Of a stretch of 64,000 nt of DNA, positions 22,791-34,909 are shown one piece after another. Where the stretch lies: contig JAJCZJ010000022.1 in the NCBI GenBank assembly GCA_029262455.1, forward strand, positions 1 through 64,000. The letters are read 5' to 3'. The stretch comes from Deltaproteobacteria bacterium. Its GTDB lineage: Bacteria > Desulfobacterota > Binatia > HRBIN30 > CADEER01. Made by a program: the position numbers and the translations under genes. The notes under the pieces were generated by a model. The model did no database searches and was not told where the DNA came from. It worked only from the letters and a program-made list of their open reading frames with translations. The stretch's first letter is position 1, and each line of letters starts with the position of its first letter.

Positions 22791-25547
22791 ATGGCGCGCG
22801 TAAGGGTGCACGAATTAGCGAAGTCCTGGGGGCTTGGGTCGAAAGAATTATTGACCCATATGGAGGCGCTCGGGATCGAGGGTAAACGCTCGCAGAGTTC
22901 AGTCAGCGAGGACGAAGTCGAGCGCTTGCAGCGCGAGCGGGGACTTGGCGACCAGCCAAAGGTCACGGTTGGCGAAGAGCGTGTGAAGACCGGAGACACC
23001 GGCCAGCAGGTGGTCGAACGCCGAGTCGGGACCAAGGTCATCCGTCGCCGCGCGCGACCTCAGTCGGACGATGTCGGGAGTACGGTCGAGCCATTGCAGT
23101 CGCTCGGAGTGCAGAGTGATGTGTTGGCGGCCTTCGCGGCGCCTGAGGCCCTGCCACCGGTCATCGAACCGGTGATGCCGGAGCCAATCGACGAGCCGGT
23201 CGCGCTCCAGGAGCCGGAACCGGTTGCGGTCAGCGAGTCTCCGGTCGGGGTACCCGTCGAAGCACCGGTGGGAAAAATTCCGGCACCTGCGGAAGCCGAG
23301 CTGGAGCCGCCGGCTCCACCGATCGAATCGACTGTTTCGGCACCGATCCCGGCGCCACCGAGTGCCAAGGCCGACTCCCCGCTCATAAGGCCCAAGGTCA
23401 CTGGGCCAAAGGTGCTCGGAAGAATCGACTTGCGGAAAGTCGAGGCGGAGCGAATTGCGGCCACAAGAGGGCGGGCGACGCCTTCGTCTGATACGAGTCG
23501 CGGGCGCCGCGCCGTTGGCGGAGGAGACGCTTCCGGACCGGGTGGGCCAGGAGGAGGGCCGCCGACGCCGGATATGCTTACGCCGGCCCGAACCGGAGCT
23601 GGTGCAGGCAAGCGCAAGAAGCGGCGGGTAATCCAGAAACCGGAGTTTTCCGAGCTCGGCGATCGCGATCGGCGGATGAGCCGGATCCCGCGCAAGAAGC
23701 GGGCACAGCCGGGCAAAGAGCAGAAGAAGACTGAGATCACCACGCCGAAAGCGAGCAAGCGGGTCGTGCGGTTTGCCGAGGTGGTAACCGTAGGTGATCT
23801 CGCCAAATCCATGGGGGTGAAGGCCGCTGAGGTGGTCAAGAAGCTCATGGAGTCGGGCATGATGGCGAACGTCAATCAGGTGCTCGATGCCGACACCGCG
23901 ACGTTGATCGCGTCGGAGTTCGGTTACAACGTCGAGAACGTTTCGTTCGACGCCGAATCTGCCGTCGAGGAAGCTCACGAGACGACGAGCGATGAGGCCG
24001 TGGAATCGCGCCCACCGATCATTACGATCATGGGGCACGTCGATCACGGTAAGACATCGCTGCTCGACGCGATCCGCGAAACGAAGGTTACCGATGGTGA
24101 AGCGGGCGGGATTACGCAACATATCGGAGCTTACACGGTCAAGTTGAACTCAAAGCTCATCACCTTTCTCGATACTCCCGGCCACGAGGCTTTCACGTCG
24201 ATGCGGGCCCGCGGAGCCCAAGTGACCGACATGGTGATCTTGGTCGTTGCGGCGGACGACGGCGTGATGCCGCAGACCATCGAGGCGATCAACCACTCGC
24301 GCGCCGCCGAGGTTCCGATCATCGTTGCGATCAACAAGATCGACAAGCCGGGTTCGGATCTCGAGAAGATCAAGAAGGCCTTGGCGGACAACGGACTGGT
24401 GCCCGAGGATTGGGGTGGTGACACTACGTGCGTACCGGTCTCAGCATTAAGCAAAGAGGGGCTGCCACAGTTGCTCGAAATGTTGCTGCTGCAGGCGGAG
24501 TTGCTCGAGCTCAAGGCCAACCCTGACAAGATGGCTCGAGGTACGATTATCGAGGCCAAATTGGACCGCGGTCGTGGTGCCGTCGCGACTGTATTGGTGC
24601 AGGAAGGGACCCTCAGAGTCGGCGATCCTTTCGTGTGCGGTCCTTCGGCCGGTCGCGTCCGCGCGATGATCGACGATAAGGGCAAGAAGGTGAAGGAAGC
24701 CGGGCCGGCGATGCCGGTCGAGATCCTGGGGATCCAGTCTGTGCCCGAGGCGGGGAGTTCCTTCACGGTTGTGGTCGACGAAGCGACGGCGAAACAAGTT
24801 GCCTCGCACCGCTCGGAAAAGCACCGCGATGCAACCATGCGCAAGACCTCGAAGGTGTCGCTCGAGGATCTGTATCAGCGTGTTCAGGCCGGAGACACCA
24901 AAGAGTTGAAGGTGGTGATCAAAGCCGACGTACAGGGCTCTGCGGAGGCATTGTCCGAGGCGTTGGCGGGCCTGTCGACGGAAGAAGTTCGGCTCAATCC
25001 GCTTCACGCTTCTGTCGGAGGCATCACTGAGAGTGATGTGATGCTGGCAGCCGCTTCGAACGCCGTCGTTATCGGCTTCAATGTTCGACCGGAATCCAAA
25101 GCGACGAGCGTCGCCGAGCATGAGGGTGTCGACCTGCGCCTGTATACCGTCATCTACGACGCGTTGAACGACGTGCGCGACGCGATGGAGGGAATGCTGG
25201 ATCCGACCTTGCGCGACAAAGTCCTGGGGCGCGCGGAAGTTCGCGACGTGTTCAACATCCCGGGAATTGGTGCGGTTGCCGGTTGTTTTGTTCAGGACGG
25301 CAAGATGCGGCGCAACGCGACGGCGCGCTTGGTGCGTGACAGTGTTGTCGTTCACGACGGCAAGGTAGCGAGCCTGCGTCGCTTTAAGGAAGACGCGCGC
25401 GAGGTTACGTCGGGCTACGAATGCGGCATCGGGCTCGACCACTTCAACGACGTAAAAGTCGGTGATGTGATCGAGGTCTACGAAATGGAGGAGATCGCTC
25501 GCCGACTGTCGCCGAGCACTAATCGTGGCGCCGAGCAACGAGCCTAA
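22791..25547 (+). CDS. infB: translation initiation factor IF-2
   Basis: IF-2 delivers initiator tRNA to the 30S subunit. The 918-residue protein has an IF2_N domain ([25 protein letters not shown]), a long Pro/Glu-rich linker and a second N-domain ([25 protein letters not shown]). The GTPase domain follows, with GHVDHGKT near residue 414, [15 protein letters not shown] and NKIDKPG, and then domains II-IV. It follows rnpM by 11 nt. Confidence 0.97.
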   Translation: MARVRVHELAKSWGLGSKELLTHMEALGIEGKRSQSSVSEDEVERLQRERGLGDQPKVTVGEERVKTGDTGQQVVERRVGTKVIRRRARPQSDDVGSTVEPLQSLGVQSDVLAAFAAPEALPPVIEPVMPEPIDEPVALQEPEPVAVSESPVGVPVEAPVGKIPAPAEAELEPPAPPIESTVSAPIPAPPSAKADSPLIRPKVTGPKVLGRIDLRKVEAERIAATRGRATPSSDTSRGRRAVGGGDASGPGGPGGGPPTPDMLTPARTGAGAGKRKKRRVIQKPEFSELGDRDRRMSRIPRKKRAQPGKEQKKTEITTPKASKRVVRFAEVVTVGDLAKSMGVKAAEVVKKLMESGMMANVNQVLDADTATLIASEFGYNVENVSFDAESAVEEAHETTSDEAVESRPPIITIMGHVDHGKTSLLDAIRETKVTDGEAGGITQHIGAYTVKLNSKLITFLDTPGHEAFTSMRARGAQVTDMVILVVAADDGVMPQTIEAINHSRAAEVPIIVAINKIDKPGSDLEKIKKALADNGLVPEDWGGDTTCVPVSALSKEGLPQLLEMLLLQAELLELKANPDKMARGTIIEAKLDRGRGAVATVLVQEGTLRVGDPFVCGPSAGRVRAMIDDKGKKVKEAGPAMPVEILGIQSVPEAGSSFTVVVDEATAKQVASHRSEKHRDATMRKTSKVSLEDLYQRVQAGDTKELKVVIKADVQGSAEALSEALAGLSTEEVRLNPLHASVGGITESDVMLAAASNAVVIGFNVRPESKATSVAEHEGVDLRLYTVIYDALNDVRDAMEGMLDPTLRDKVLGRAEVRDVFNIPGIGAVAGCFVQDGKMRRNATARLVRDSVVVHDGKVASLRRFKEDAREVTSGYECGIGLDHFNDVKVGDVIEVYEMEEIARRLSPSTNRGAEQRA

Positions 25548-25598
25548 GGCGCGCGTTGCTGAGGTTGGGGTCGCTTTGATGCGGACCGAACGGTACGC

Positions 25599-25892
25599 AT
25601 GACCATGGTCGTTGGAGTTCTCAAGCTGACGTTGTACTTGCCCGAAAACCATTCGCTGAAGGGCAAACGCGGTGTGATCAAGAAGATCAAGGCTCGGGTG
25701 GCGAAGACGTTCAACGTTTCCATCTCCGAGTGCGATGCCCAGGATATGTGGCAGCGCGCAGTCCTCGGTTGTGCCCAGGTTGGAACGGACACGGGCTACG
25801 TGGACGGAACTTTGAGACAGGTCATTCGCTGCGTCGAAGGTATGCATCTCGCGGAAGTTGGCGAGGACGAAATTGAATTCTTTCACTGCTGA
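25599..25892 (+). CDS. DUF503 (YlxP-like) protein
   Basis: A 97-residue DUF503 protein, with the core VVGVLKLTLYLPENHSLKGKRGVIKKIKARVAKTFNVSISECDAQDMWQRAVLGCAQV. Function is not established; the family usually sits between infB and rbfA, as here. ATG 25599 is followed by a second ATG at 25605. Spacing to rbfA is 3 nt. Confidence 0.92.
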   Translation: MTMVVGVLKLTLYLPENHSLKGKRGVIKKIKARVAKTFNVSISECDAQDMWQRAVLGCAQVGTDTGYVDGTLRQVIRCVEGMHLAEVGEDEIEFFHC

Positions 25893-25895
25893 TAT

Positions 25896-26288
25896 ATGAG
25901 CCGTCGAGTCGCTCGCGTTGCTGAGGCGCTGCAGGAAACCGTAGCGCTTCTCGTGCAGAGAAACATTAAGGATCCACGGGTCGGGATGGTAACGATCACC
26001 CGGGTCTCGGTGTCGCCGGACTTGCGGAATGCTCGAGTATACTTCAGCCGCCTCGGTACAGATGAGGAACGTCAACGATCCCTCGAGGGCTTACAGTCCG
26101 CCTCGGGGTTCATTCGCACGCAAGTGTCGAAGCACCTCCGATTGCGATCTTCACCGGTGATCCGATTCGAGCTCGACGAGAACATCGAATACGCGGATCG
26201 AATGGTGCGGATTCTCGAAGAGGTCGTTCCTCAGGAAGAGGAACCTTCATCGGAAGAGGAACCGCCAACGGATGACGATCTTTCATGA
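25896..26288 (+). CDS. rbfA: ribosome-binding factor A
   Basis: RbfA is a cold-shock 30S maturation factor with a KH-like fold. The 130-residue protein shows SRRVARVAEALQETVALLVQRNIKDPRVGMVTITRVSVSPDLRNARVYFS and the family's SASGFIRTQVSKHLRLRSSPVIRFELDENIEYADRM. An acidic tail ends [11 protein letters not shown]. Its stop overlaps the truB start (ATGA). Confidence 0.95.
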   Translation: MSRRVARVAEALQETVALLVQRNIKDPRVGMVTITRVSVSPDLRNARVYFSRLGTDEERQRSLEGLQSASGFIRTQVSKHLRLRSSPVIRFELDENIEYADRMVRILEEVVPQEEEPSSEEEPPTDDDLS

Positions 26289-27235
26289 GTCGGCGCTCGG
26301 CAAAGTCCTCGGAGGGGACGGTGCACGCGATTGTGCTGATCGACAAGCCAGAAGGCCTCACTTCGGCCGAAGTTGTGCGGCGCGTGAAACGGCTCGCCGG
26401 AGGGAAAGTGGGGCACCTCGGTACTTTGGATCCGTTTGCGACGGGCTTGTTGCCACTCTGCCTGGGTGAGGCGACCAAGATTGCTCAGTTTCTCAATGCG
26501 TCCGACAAGGTCTACGAAGGAATCATTGGCCTGGGGGTTGCGACGGACACGGGTGATTGTACGGGCCAAACGCGCGAGGAGTGCCCAGTCCCGCCATTGA
26601 CGACCGAGCTGGTCGCTTCGGTTGGCAAGGACTTCCTGGGTGACCTCGAGCAGGTACCTCCGATGTATTCGGCTCTCAAACGGGACGGGACTCCGCTGTA
26701 TAAGCTGGCCCGTCAGGGGATCGAGGTCGATCGCGATCCGCGGCCGATCCGCGTCGATCGACTCGTTTTGGATCCGAGTGGTGCCGACGCGCTTCGCTTC
26801 GAGGTCGATTGCTCTAAGGGCACGTATATTCGGGTTTTGGCTGAAGATATTGGGCGGGCCCTCGGAACGGTTGCGCATCTGCGCACATTGCGTAGGACCG
26901 GCTTCGGGTCGTTTCGTATTGGAGATTCGGTGGCCTTGGAGCAGTGGGATCCGTCGTCGGCGGATGGACTGCTGTCGATTCGCGAAGCCCTGAGCGAGCT
27001 GCCGACGGTGTCCCTACCGGAGAAGGCTGCGGTGGCGGTACGCCAGGGTCAGCCTTGGGTGCTGAGGGACTACGAGCCGCAGGACGACGTCCTGGACCGT
27101 GCTCTGTTCATTCGTGACACGGGGGCCCCGGTGGCGGTGGTCGAGCGAAGTGGGGGCAAATGGCGTTTCGCCAGAGTCCTCAACTCGGACGTATCTTTAC
27201 ATCCCCTAGGCGGCATGGTAGCTCCGGCGGGATAG
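26285..27235 (+). CDS. truB: tRNA pseudouridine-55 synthase
   Basis: TruB makes pseudouridine 55 in the T loop of tRNAs. The 316-residue protein has the catalytic Asp49 in [22 protein letters not shown], the [17 protein letters not shown] block and the [17 protein letters not shown] motif. A C-terminal PUA-like domain follows. Coupled to rbfA by a 4-nt overlap. Confidence 0.96.
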   Translation: MSRRSAKSSEGTVHAIVLIDKPEGLTSAEVVRRVKRLAGGKVGHLGTLDPFATGLLPLCLGEATKIAQFLNASDKVYEGIIGLGVATDTGDCTGQTREECPVPPLTTELVASVGKDFLGDLEQVPPMYSALKRDGTPLYKLARQGIEVDRDPRPIRVDRLVLDPSGADALRFEVDCSKGTYIRVLAEDIGRALGTVAHLRTLRRTGFGSFRIGDSVALEQWDPSSADGLLSIREALSELPTVSLPEKAAVAVRQGQPWVLRDYEPQDDVLDRALFIRDTGAPVAVVERSGGKWRFARVLNSDVSLHPLGGMVAPAG

Positions 27236-27260
27236 AAGAACAAAGAAAATCGGAGGACTG

Positions 27261-27527
27261 ATGGAGGCAACGCAAAAGAAAAAGGAGCTGGTCGAGCAAT
27301 ATCGGCTCCACCCGACCGACACTGGGTCGCCCGAGGTGCAAATTGCGTTGCTTAGTGAGCGAATCGACTACCTGACGGAGCACTTCAAGGTCCATGCAAA
27401 GGACCACCATTCGCGACGCGGGCTTCTAAAGCTCGTAGGTCAGCGCCGCCGCTTGCTTGACTATCTCAAGCGGTCCGACAACCAGCGATACAAGAGCATT
27501 ATCGACCGCCTCGGTTTACGCCGTTAA
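27261..27527 (+). CDS. rpsO: 30S ribosomal protein uS15
   Basis: An 88-residue uS15 with the signature [54 protein letters not shown] 27261 has CGGAGG upstream. It lies between truB and pnp as in many bacteria; the 90-nt rpsO-pnp gap holds only weak hairpins. Confidence 0.97.
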   Translation: MEATQKKKELVEQYRLHPTDTGSPEVQIALLSERIDYLTEHFKVHAKDHHSRRGLLKLVGQRRRLLDYLKRSDNQRYKSIIDRLGLRR

Positions 27528-27617
27528 ATCGTCATAAGCCAGTAGCAGTCGAAACTCCGCACGGGGGTCGACCTTTCCTCCCCAATCGAGGGGGCTCGTA
27601 TGCCCCGGGAGGTACCG

Positions 27618-29708
27618 ATGGTACACAAGGTCGAAATTGACTATCACGGTAGTCGCCTGTCGCTAGAGACTGGACGACTCGCCAAACAGGCCGGAGGGGC
27701 TGTTCTTTGCCAACACGGCGAGACAGTGGTTCTGGCTACAGCAACGTCTGCGTTGAAGGCGCGGGAAGGCATCGACTTTTTTCCGCTGACTGTAGACTAC
27801 CAAGAGAAGACATTTGCTGCGGGCAAGATTCCCGGCGGCTTTTTCAAGCGCGAGGGACGTCCGACCGAGAAAGAAACACTAACCTCTCGTCTGATCGACC
27901 GACCGATTCGTCCGTTGTTTCCGGACGGATTTGCGTGCGAGACGCAGGTTGTCGCGACGGTTCTTTCCGTAGATCGCCAGAACGACGCCGACATGGTCGC
28001 GATGATCGCGGCCTCTGCCGCATTGCACATCTCGGACATCCCGTTCCAGGGCCCGATCGCCGGTGTCCGCATGGGCCGTGTCGATGGTAAGTTGGTCGTC
28101 AATCCGCTGCAGGACGCACCGGAAGGCGACCTCAACTTGATTGTCGCTGGATCGAACGATGGTCTGGTGATGGTTGAGGGCGGCGCCCAGATCTTGTCGG
28201 AAGACGTCCTGTTGGAAGCGCTATTTGCGGCTCACGACGCAATGCAGCCGGTCTTCGAAATGCAGGAAGAGCTGCGGTCCAAAGCGGGTAAGCCGAAGCG
28301 AGAGGTGATAGCGCCGGAGAAGGACAAGGCGCTGGTCAAGGCAGTTGAGAAGGCCGGAGCGAAGCCGCTCAAGAAGGCGTTGGCGGTGGTCGAGAAACTC
28401 GAACGCTATGCTGCTATTCGGGTCGCCGAATCCGAGATGAAAGATGCCCTCGCGGATACATACGCCGACCGCGACTCGGAAGTGCGGTCTGCGTTCGACG
28501 ATCTCAAGAAGAAGGTCGTTCGGCAGATGATCTCGAAGGACAAGAAGCGCCTCGACGGGCGCGGTCCAGCGGACGTTCGGCCGATCACCTGCGAGATCGA
28601 TGTTCTTCCGCGAACCCACGGATCATCAGTCTTTACGCGTGGTGAAACGCAGGCCTTGGCGGTCGTGACCCTCGGTACCTCAGTTGATGAGCAGCGCATG
28701 GATGCCTTGGTCGGCGAGCATTTCCGCAAGTTCATGCTGCACTACAATTTTCCTCCTTACAGTGTTGGTGAGGTCAAGTTTCTGCGCGGCCCCGGTCGTC
28801 GCGAGATTGGTCACGGGGCACTCGCTGAGCGAGCTCTGAAGCAGGTTTTGCCTGCGGCCGAGGATTTTCCGTACACGATCCGCATCGTTTCTGAGATCTT
28901 GGAGTCGAACGGATCGTCATCCATGGCCTCGGTTTGCGGAGGTAGTCTGTCGATGATGGATGCCGGAGTGCCTTTGAAGGCGCCGGTTGCTGGCATCGCC
29001 ATGGGGCTGATCGAAGAGGGCAAGGAGATCACCGTTCTCTCGGACATCCTTGGAGACGAAGATCACCTCGGCGACATGGATTTCAAGGTTGCTGGGACGG
29101 CGGACGGTGTCACTGCCCTGCAGATGGACATCAAGATCAACGGCATCTCGCGTGAGATCATGACCAAGGCTCTCGAGCAAGCTCGTGATGGGCGTCTGCA
29201 TATCCTTGGCGAGATGGCGAAGACCATGTCGACGCATCGCGACTCGATCTCGTCGCACGCTCCACGGATCAAGACCATCAAGATCAACCCGGACAAGATT
29301 CGCGACTTGATCGGACCGGGAGGCAAGGTCATCCGAGGTATCGTCGAGTCTACGGGCGCCAAGATCGACGTGCAGGACGACGGAACGGTAATGATCGCAT
29401 CCGCAGATGGCGACTCCATGCAAAAGGCGATGGACACCGTCGAGGCGATCACCATGGAGGCGAAGGTCGGCAAGATCTACACCGGCACGGTGCGCCGTAT
29501 CGTGGACTTCGGAGCTTTCGTCGAGATCATGCCCGGTACGGACGGATTGCTGCACATTTCCCAGATCGGACCCGGTCGGGTTCAGAAGGTGAGCGACGAG
29601 CTCAGCGAAGGCGACGAGGTTCCAGTCAAAGTCCTCGAAGTCGATCGATCCGGTAAGATTCGTCTGAGCCGGAAAGAGGCCCTGGCCGAGCTAGGGGAGA
29701 AAAGTTAG
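27618..29708 (+). CDS. pnp: polyribonucleotide nucleotidyltransferase
   Basis: PNPase degrades RNA 3'-5' by phosphorolysis. The 696-residue protein has two RNase PH domains (first with [29 protein letters not shown]; second with [23 protein letters not shown]), then KH ([25 protein letters not shown]) and S1 ([30 protein letters not shown]). ATG 27618 follows GGGAGG by 6 nt; an in-frame ATG at 27600 would include that site. Confidence 0.96.
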   Translation: MVHKVEIDYHGSRLSLETGRLAKQAGGAVLCQHGETVVLATATSALKAREGIDFFPLTVDYQEKTFAAGKIPGGFFKREGRPTEKETLTSRLIDRPIRPLFPDGFACETQVVATVLSVDRQNDADMVAMIAASAALHISDIPFQGPIAGVRMGRVDGKLVVNPLQDAPEGDLNLIVAGSNDGLVMVEGGAQILSEDVLLEALFAAHDAMQPVFEMQEELRSKAGKPKREVIAPEKDKALVKAVEKAGAKPLKKALAVVEKLERYAAIRVAESEMKDALADTYADRDSEVRSAFDDLKKKVVRQMISKDKKRLDGRGPADVRPITCEIDVLPRTHGSSVFTRGETQALAVVTLGTSVDEQRMDALVGEHFRKFMLHYNFPPYSVGEVKFLRGPGRREIGHGALAERALKQVLPAAEDFPYTIRIVSEILESNGSSSMASVCGGSLSMMDAGVPLKAPVAGIAMGLIEEGKEITVLSDILGDEDHLGDMDFKVAGTADGVTALQMDIKINGISREIMTKALEQARDGRLHILGEMAKTMSTHRDSISSHAPRIKTIKINPDKIRDLIGPGGKVIRGIVESTGAKIDVQDDGTVMIASADGDSMQKAMDTVEAITMEAKVGKIYTGTVRRIVDFGAFVEIMPGTDGLLHISQIGPGRVQKVSDELSEGDEVPVKVLEVDRSGKIRLSRKEALAELGEKS

Positions 29709-29730
29709 ACAACCCTATGTTTCGTGGCGA

Positions 29731-29783
29731 CCGGAGTACCACAGTAGTACCGTGTCCGAGTTTTCTCGGGCACGGTACTCCGG
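29731..29783 (+). promoter_or_regulatory. competing hairpins between pnp and the M16 protease gene
   Basis: GTACCGTGTCCGAG (29747-29760) pairs with CTCGGGCACGGTAC (29765-29778, one G-U) around a TTTT loop. An alternative 10-bp pairing, CCGGAGTACC (29731-29740) with GGTACTCCGG (29774-29783), uses the same 3' arm and excludes the first. The protease ATG is 11 nt further on and lacks a clear Shine-Dalgarno. A regulatory or processing role is inferred. Confidence 0.5.
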
Positions 29784-29793
29784 ACGCGCGGTA

Positions 29794-31068
29794 ATGGAGA
29801 GATCCACCCTTGGCAACGGAGTCCGCATCGTATCCGAAAGGATGCCCGATGCACCGTCGGTAACACTCGGCATTTGGGTCGAGAACGGCTCCCGTTACGA
29901 GAGCCGTGAACAAGCCGGAATTTCTCACTTTCTCGAGCACCTGTTGTTCAAGGGGACGCCGACGCGATCGGCGGCGCAGATTGCGGAGGAAATCGATTCT
30001 GTCGGGGGTGTGCTCAATGCCTTCACCGGCAAAGAGTGTACTTGCTATTACGTGCGCGTGCTGGCCGAGGATTTCGATCTTGCGGCCGGGCTTCTGGCGG
30101 ACATTTTTCTTCGGTCGAGTTTTGTGCCGGATGAGATTGATCGCGAACGCGGTGTAATCCTTCAGGAGATTTCTCAAGGCGAGGATACCCCCGACGACTT
30201 CATTCACGACGTATTTGCGCTCAACTACTGGCGCGGACATCCGTTGAGTTACCCGATCTGTGGCTCGGCGGGCACTGTTTCACGGTTCGAACGTCAAGAC
30301 TTCGTTTCCTTCATGGAAGAGCGCTATCGTCCGGATCGCCTTGTGATCGCGGCGGCGGGTAATATTACCCACGACGATTTGAAGCGTTGGGTCGAGGACG
30401 AGTTCGCGGGGCTCTCGGGGCAAACGGCGGCGGGTGGTGTGAACGGAGCCAGCAACGGTCGCGGGGTTTTCGCCGTCGATAAGGCTCTTGAGCAGGTGCA
30501 TGTCTGCCTGGGGACGCCGGGAATCGCTCAGACCTCCGACCTGCGGTTTGCGGCCTACGTCATGAATACGGCGCTGGGCGGGGGGATGAGTTCGCGGCTG
30601 TTCCAGGAAGTTCGCGAGAAGCGAGGCCGTGCGTACTCGGTCTATTCCTTCTTGTCCTGTTACCGTGACTCCGGCTACCTCGGGGTCTATGCGGGTACCT
30701 CTCCAGAATGGGCGGAGGAAGTCCTCGATTTGGTCGCTGACGAGATTGATTCGATCGCTTGCGAAGGGTTGAGGACGGACGAGCTCGACCGCGCTCAGAA
30801 GCAGCTCAAGGGTGGGATGCTGCTCGGGCTAGAGACGAGTGACAGTCGGATGACCCGGCTAGCCAAGAACGAAATCTATTTCAACGAACACTATTCGATC
30901 GAAGAGGTCGCCAGGTTCATCGACGAGACCACAAACGATCAGATCGTCGAGTTTGCCTCCCGATTGACAGACCGGGAGGCGAGCGCGGTCGCGGTTCTCG
31001 GTCGTGTTGATGGCTTGGATCTCGGAGCCCGGTATGCCTCTGAAGGTTCGAAGGTGGAGATTCCTTGA
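29794..31068 (+). CDS. M16 family zinc metallopeptidase
   Basis: A 424-residue insulinase/mitochondrial-processing-peptidase-like protease. The inverted zinc motif HFLEH lies in [20 protein letters not shown] near residue 51, with the distal Glu in the following helix ([17 protein letters not shown]). The C-terminal half contains [21 protein letters not shown] 29794 is preferred to upstream frames that would cross the hairpins. pnp - M16 - dut is a recurrent gene order. Substrate unknown. Confidence 0.92.
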   Translation: MERSTLGNGVRIVSERMPDAPSVTLGIWVENGSRYESREQAGISHFLEHLLFKGTPTRSAAQIAEEIDSVGGVLNAFTGKECTCYYVRVLAEDFDLAAGLLADIFLRSSFVPDEIDRERGVILQEISQGEDTPDDFIHDVFALNYWRGHPLSYPICGSAGTVSRFERQDFVSFMEERYRPDRLVIAAAGNITHDDLKRWVEDEFAGLSGQTAAGGVNGASNGRGVFAVDKALEQVHVCLGTPGIAQTSDLRFAAYVMNTALGGGMSSRLFQEVREKRGRAYSVYSFLSCYRDSGYLGVYAGTSPEWAEEVLDLVADEIDSIACEGLRTDELDRAQKQLKGGMLLGLETSDSRMTRLAKNEIYFNEHYSIEEVARFIDETTNDQIVEFASRLTDREASAVAVLGRVDGLDLGARYASEGSKVEIP

Positions 31069-31565
31069 CAGCAAGCGGCCTTGGAGAGGTTGTCGTTGGC
31101 GTGCGGCGGTTGCGCCAGCGCGCGGATGCATTGCCCCTCCCGGTGTACGAAACCGAGGGGGCCGCGGGACTCGATCTGCGGGCCGAAATTGACGAAGCGG
31201 TTGTTCTGCGGCCGGGGGAGCGGGCTATGATCCCGACCGGGCTCGTTGTAGAGCTACCGGAAGGATACGAAGCGCAGGTGAGGCCTCGCAGTGGGCTCGC
31301 TTGGCGCCATGGGGTGACGTTGTTGAATGCGCCGGGGACGATCGATTCCGACTATCGTGGTGAGGTGAAAGTACTACTGGTGAATCTTGGCCAAGAGGAC
31401 TTTGCGATCGAACGCGGAGACCGGGTTGCCCAGATGGTCGTGGCGTCGGTTGCGCGGGCCAGGTTAGAAGAGCGCGGGGAACTGAGTGACACCGGGCGTG
31501 GCGCTGGGGGGTTTGGTCACACTGGCCGGAACCAAGCGCCGATCGAGACCGACGGTGACAGCTGA
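31065..31565 (+). CDS. dut: dUTP diphosphatase
   Basis: Dut hydrolyses dUTP to dUMP. The 166-residue trimeric-type enzyme has motif 1 [11 protein letters not shown], motif 2 [30 protein letters not shown], motif 3 [11 protein letters not shown] and the C-terminal Gly-rich [11 protein letters not shown] that closes over the substrate. The TTG start overlaps the protease stop (TTGA) and has GGAG upstream. Confidence 0.94.
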   Translation: MTASGLGEVVVGVRRLRQRADALPLPVYETEGAAGLDLRAEIDEAVVLRPGERAMIPTGLVVELPEGYEAQVRPRSGLAWRHGVTLLNAPGTIDSDYRGEVKVLLVNLGQEDFAIERGDRVAQMVVASVARARLEERGELSDTGRGAGGFGHTGRNQAPIETDGDS

Positions 31566-31651
31566 GAGTCGTTTCGTGCCAACGGGATATTTCCCGTGCA
31601 CGATATTGCTCCGCCAAGACACTGTTTCAAGCTAAGGCGAGGAGGCGATAG

Positions 31652-31903
31652 GTGCAGGCCAAGGTTTACGTGACGCCGAAGGCGGGAGTGTTGGACCCGG
31701 CAGGTAAAGCGACGCAAAAAGCGTTGCATTCCCTCGGCTTCGAAGAAGTCCGGGATGTACGCCTGGGCCGCTACATTACGATGGAAGTGGAGGGTGACCC
31801 GACTGAGGTCACCGCTCGTCTCGATGACATGTGTCGCCAATTGCTGGCGAACGGAGTGATCGAAGACTATCGCTTCGAGGTTGGCGAGACTGGCGTCGAA
31901 TGA
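31652..31903 (+). CDS. purS: phosphoribosylformylglycinamidine synthase subunit PurS
   Basis: PurS is the small bridging subunit of the PurSQL FGAM synthase. The 83-residue protein has the family core [28 protein letters not shown] and the C-terminal [17 protein letters not shown]. The GTG start follows GGAGG. It begins the purS-purQ-purL-purF run. Confidence 0.95.
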   Translation: MQAKVYVTPKAGVLDPAGKATQKALHSLGFEEVRDVRLGRYITMEVEGDPTEVTARLDDMCRQLLANGVIEDYRFEVGETGVE

Positions 31904-32607
31904 TGCGTTGCGGGGTTGTTACTTTCCCGGGGTCGCTCGACGACGCCGACACGCTATACAGCCTGTCCGAGGTGCTCGGGGTTGAGGCAGTGCCCCTGTG
32001 GCACAAGGATCGAGGCCTGCACGGTGTCGACTCGATCGTATTGCCCGGTGGCTTTTCGTATGGCGACTACCTTCGCTCGGGCGCGCTCGCCCGTTTTTCT
32101 CCGGTGATGGACAGTGTGGTTGAGTTCGCCAATAGCGGCGGTCTGGTCATGGGGCTGTGCAACGGATTTCAGATTCTCTGCGAAGCTGGGTTGCTGCCGG
32201 GCGCGTTGGTACGCAACCAAAGCTTGCTCTTCGTTTGTCGAGCAGCTCACCTGCGCGTCGAACGCAACGATACCGCGTTTACGAACTCTTGCTCCGAGGG
32301 GGAACGGCTACTGTTGCCCATCAAGCACGGCGAGGGATGTTTCGTCGCCAATGCTGATACGCTCGAACGTATCGAGGGCAATGGCCAAGTTGTCGTGCGT
32401 TACGTCGATGAAAACGGCGAGACGACGCAAGCTGCGAATCCGAATGGCTCACTCAACAATATCGCCGGTATTGTCAACGAGGCGGGTAATGTCTTCGGGA
32501 TGATGCCTCATGCCGAGCATGCCTGTGACCGCGCGCTTGGTATGGATGACGGAGCGAAATTCTTTCGATCGATCGAGGCGCAACTAGCTCGGGGGAACGC
32601 GTCGTGA
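31900..32607 (+). CDS. purQ: FGAM synthase glutaminase subunit PurQ
   Basis: PurQ supplies ammonia from glutamine. The 235-residue class I amidotransferase has the nucleophile Cys in [29 protein letters not shown] and the His/Glu of MMPHAEHA near the C-terminus. ATG 31900 overlaps the purS stop (ATGATG); ATG 31903 is the alternative. Stop overlaps purL. Confidence 0.96.
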   Translation: MMRCGVVTFPGSLDDADTLYSLSEVLGVEAVPLWHKDRGLHGVDSIVLPGGFSYGDYLRSGALARFSPVMDSVVEFANSGGLVMGLCNGFQILCEAGLLPGALVRNQSLLFVCRAAHLRVERNDTAFTNSCSEGERLLLPIKHGEGCFVANADTLERIEGNGQVVVRYVDENGETTQAANPNGSLNNIAGIVNEAGNVFGMMPHAEHACDRALGMDDGAKFFRSIEAQLARGNAS

Positions 32608-34841
32608 GTGGTGGGGGACTGGAAGTAGACGAGAAAGCTGCGATCGAGCACGGCTTGACCGCCGAAGAGTTCGCGGATGTTTGCCGGGCGATCGGCCGCA
32701 AGCCGAATTTGGCCGAGCTCGGCGTGATCTCGGTGATGTGGTCCGAACATTGTAGCTACAAGAGTTCTCGGGCGGTATTGCGCGATCTTCCGAACGATGG
32801 ACCGCGCGTCCTACAGGGTCCCGGTGAGAACGCCGGCGCTGTTTCGATCGGTGATGGCCTGGCGGCCGTGTTCAAGATCGAGAGTCATAATCATCCTTCG
32901 TATATAGAGCCGTACCAAGGCGCCGCGACGGGAGTCGGTGGTATTATGCGTGACGTGTTCACGATGGGTGCCCGACCGATTGCCAATCTCAATTCGCTGC
33001 GTTTCGGGTCGTTCGATCACGAACGCACGCGCTATCTGGTGAGTGGTGTGGTGGCCGGCGTGGGTGGCTACGGCAACTGTGTTGGGGTTCCGACGGTCGG
33101 TGGTGAGATCTACTTCGACCGTGGCTACAACGAGAACATTCTAGTCAACGCCTTCACCCTTGGAATTGTGCAAGCCGACCGCATCTTTCGTGCGGAAGCC
33201 TCGGGTGTCGGCAACCCGGTGCTGTACGTGGGTTCAAAGACCGGACGCGACGGAATCCACGGCGCCAGTATGGCGTCCACGGAATTTGATGACGAGACCG
33301 AGGAGAAGCGACCGACTGTCCAGGTTGGGGATCCTTTCACCGAAAAACTTCTGATCGAAGCTTGCCTCGAGCTGATGGAAAAGGATGCAATCGTCGCCAT
33401 TCAAGACATGGGTGCAGCTGGCTTGACCAGTTCCTCGGTCGAGATGGCGGACCGCGGCGGCGTTGGGATCAGGATCGATCTCGACAAAGTCCCAAAGCGC
33501 GAAGAGGGCATGACTCCGTACGAGATCCTGTTGTCGGAATCGCAGGAGCGGATGCTAATTGTCGCCCGTGCTGGGGCTGAGCAGCAGGTCCGCGATATTT
33601 TCGACAAATGGGATCTCGACGCGGCAGTGATCGGGGAAGTTACAGACGACGGTTTTTTGCGTGTCCTGAGCGGGGGCGAAGAGGTCGTCGCTTTACCGGT
33701 AGGGCCGTTGGCCAATGGGGCGCCCATCTACGAGCGTCCCTATGCGCAGCCGCGGAAACAAGCCGAGCTGCAGCGCTTGTCTTTGCAGGACATCCCTCCC
33801 CCGGGTGATTACAACCGCACCCTGACGCGGCTCTTGGCGACACCTAATATTGCGTCGCGCGAATGGGTCTTTTCCCAATACGACCAATTTGTTGGAGGCA
33901 ATACGGTGGTGCGGCCGGGTTCGGATGCTGCAGTCGTCCGCGTCAAGGGCACGAATAAGGCGATTGCTCTCAGCGTCGATTGCAACAGCCGCTACTGTCT
34001 GCTCGATCCGTACGTTGGTGCCATGACGGCGGTTGTCGAGTCGGCGCGAAATGTCGTCTGTGCGGGAGCTGAGCCGATTGGCGTGAGCGACTGTCTCAAC
34101 TTTGGTAACCCGGAGAAGCCCGAAGTGATGTGGCAGTTCCGTGAGGCCGTACGAGGCATTCGCGATGCCTGCGAAGCGCTAGCTCTCCCGGTGGTCAGCG
34201 GCAACGTGAGCCTTTACAATGAAACCGAGGGTCGGCCGATTCCGCCGACGCCGACGATTGCGATGGTTGGCCTGATCGAGGACGTGCGTTTGCATTGCAC
34301 GCAATGGTTCCGCAACGAGGGAGACTTGGTGGTGCTGCTCGGTCGTACGCGAGAAGAGCTCGGCGGCAGCGAGTACCTGGCCGCACTGCACGGGATCGTA
34401 CGCGGCACGCCGCCTTGGATTGACCTCGGCGTGGAGGCGGCTGTGCAGCAGGTTTGCCTTCAGGCGATTCGAGAGGATTTGGTTCGTTCTGCCCATGATG
34501 TTGCCGAGGGCGGGTTGGCGGTAGCGCTGGCCGAGTGCTGCATCTCGGGTCCGGAGGGGCGCCTTGGAGCGGAGATCGAGCTGGAAGCTTCGATCCGACC
34601 AGATGCTTGGCTATTTGGCGAGAGTCAATCACGTATTCTTATCTCCCTGCAGTCGCGCAACCTCACGCGCCTGCGCGAAGTCGCCGCAGCAAAGGATACG
34701 CCGCTGACTGTGCTTGGTTCTGTCCGCGGCAATCGGCTGAGAATTGGAAGATTGCTGGATGTCGAGGTTTCTGAGCTACACTCAGTGTGGTCTGGGGCGC
34801 TGGCGTCGCTGATGGCTGAAGATGGTGTTGAGGCAGGCTGA
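32604..34841 (+). CDS. purL: FGAM synthase subunit PurL (small form)
   Basis: PurL is the synthetase subunit that forms FGAM from FGAR with ATP and PurQ-supplied ammonia. At 745 residues it is the small form that needs PurS and PurQ, consistent with both being present. Landmarks are [54 protein letters not shown] and [21 protein letters not shown] start overlaps the purQ stop. Confidence 0.97.
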   Translation: MSGGGLEVDEKAAIEHGLTAEEFADVCRAIGRKPNLAELGVISVMWSEHCSYKSSRAVLRDLPNDGPRVLQGPGENAGAVSIGDGLAAVFKIESHNHPSYIEPYQGAATGVGGIMRDVFTMGARPIANLNSLRFGSFDHERTRYLVSGVVAGVGGYGNCVGVPTVGGEIYFDRGYNENILVNAFTLGIVQADRIFRAEASGVGNPVLYVGSKTGRDGIHGASMASTEFDDETEEKRPTVQVGDPFTEKLLIEACLELMEKDAIVAIQDMGAAGLTSSSVEMADRGGVGIRIDLDKVPKREEGMTPYEILLSESQERMLIVARAGAEQQVRDIFDKWDLDAAVIGEVTDDGFLRVLSGGEEVVALPVGPLANGAPIYERPYAQPRKQAELQRLSLQDIPPPGDYNRTLTRLLATPNIASREWVFSQYDQFVGGNTVVRPGSDAAVVRVKGTNKAIALSVDCNSRYCLLDPYVGAMTAVVESARNVVCAGAEPIGVSDCLNFGNPEKPEVMWQFREAVRGIRDACEALALPVVSGNVSLYNETEGRPIPPTPTIAMVGLIEDVRLHCTQWFRNEGDLVVLLGRTREELGGSEYLAALHGIVRGTPPWIDLGVEAAVQQVCLQAIREDLVRSAHDVAEGGLAVALAECCISGPEGRLGAEIELEASIRPDAWLFGESQSRILISLQSRNLTRLREVAAAKDTPLTVLGSVRGNRLRIGRLLDVEVSELHSVWSGALASLMAEDGVEAG

Positions 34842-34909
34842 CTCGGCGATTCGCCCTTTCTCCGTGTAAGTAGTATCCGAAGGGAATCTGACTGGCGTGG
34901 TTTGGTTTA

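Noticed and set aside
22899-24122. 407-codon antisense frame over infB
   Set aside because: Generated by the Pro/Glu-rich linker of IF-2 read backwards; no independent support.
24447-26075. 542-codon antisense frame over infB, DUF503 and rbfA
   Set aside because: Antisense to three conserved genes in an operon; composition is typical of a shadow frame.
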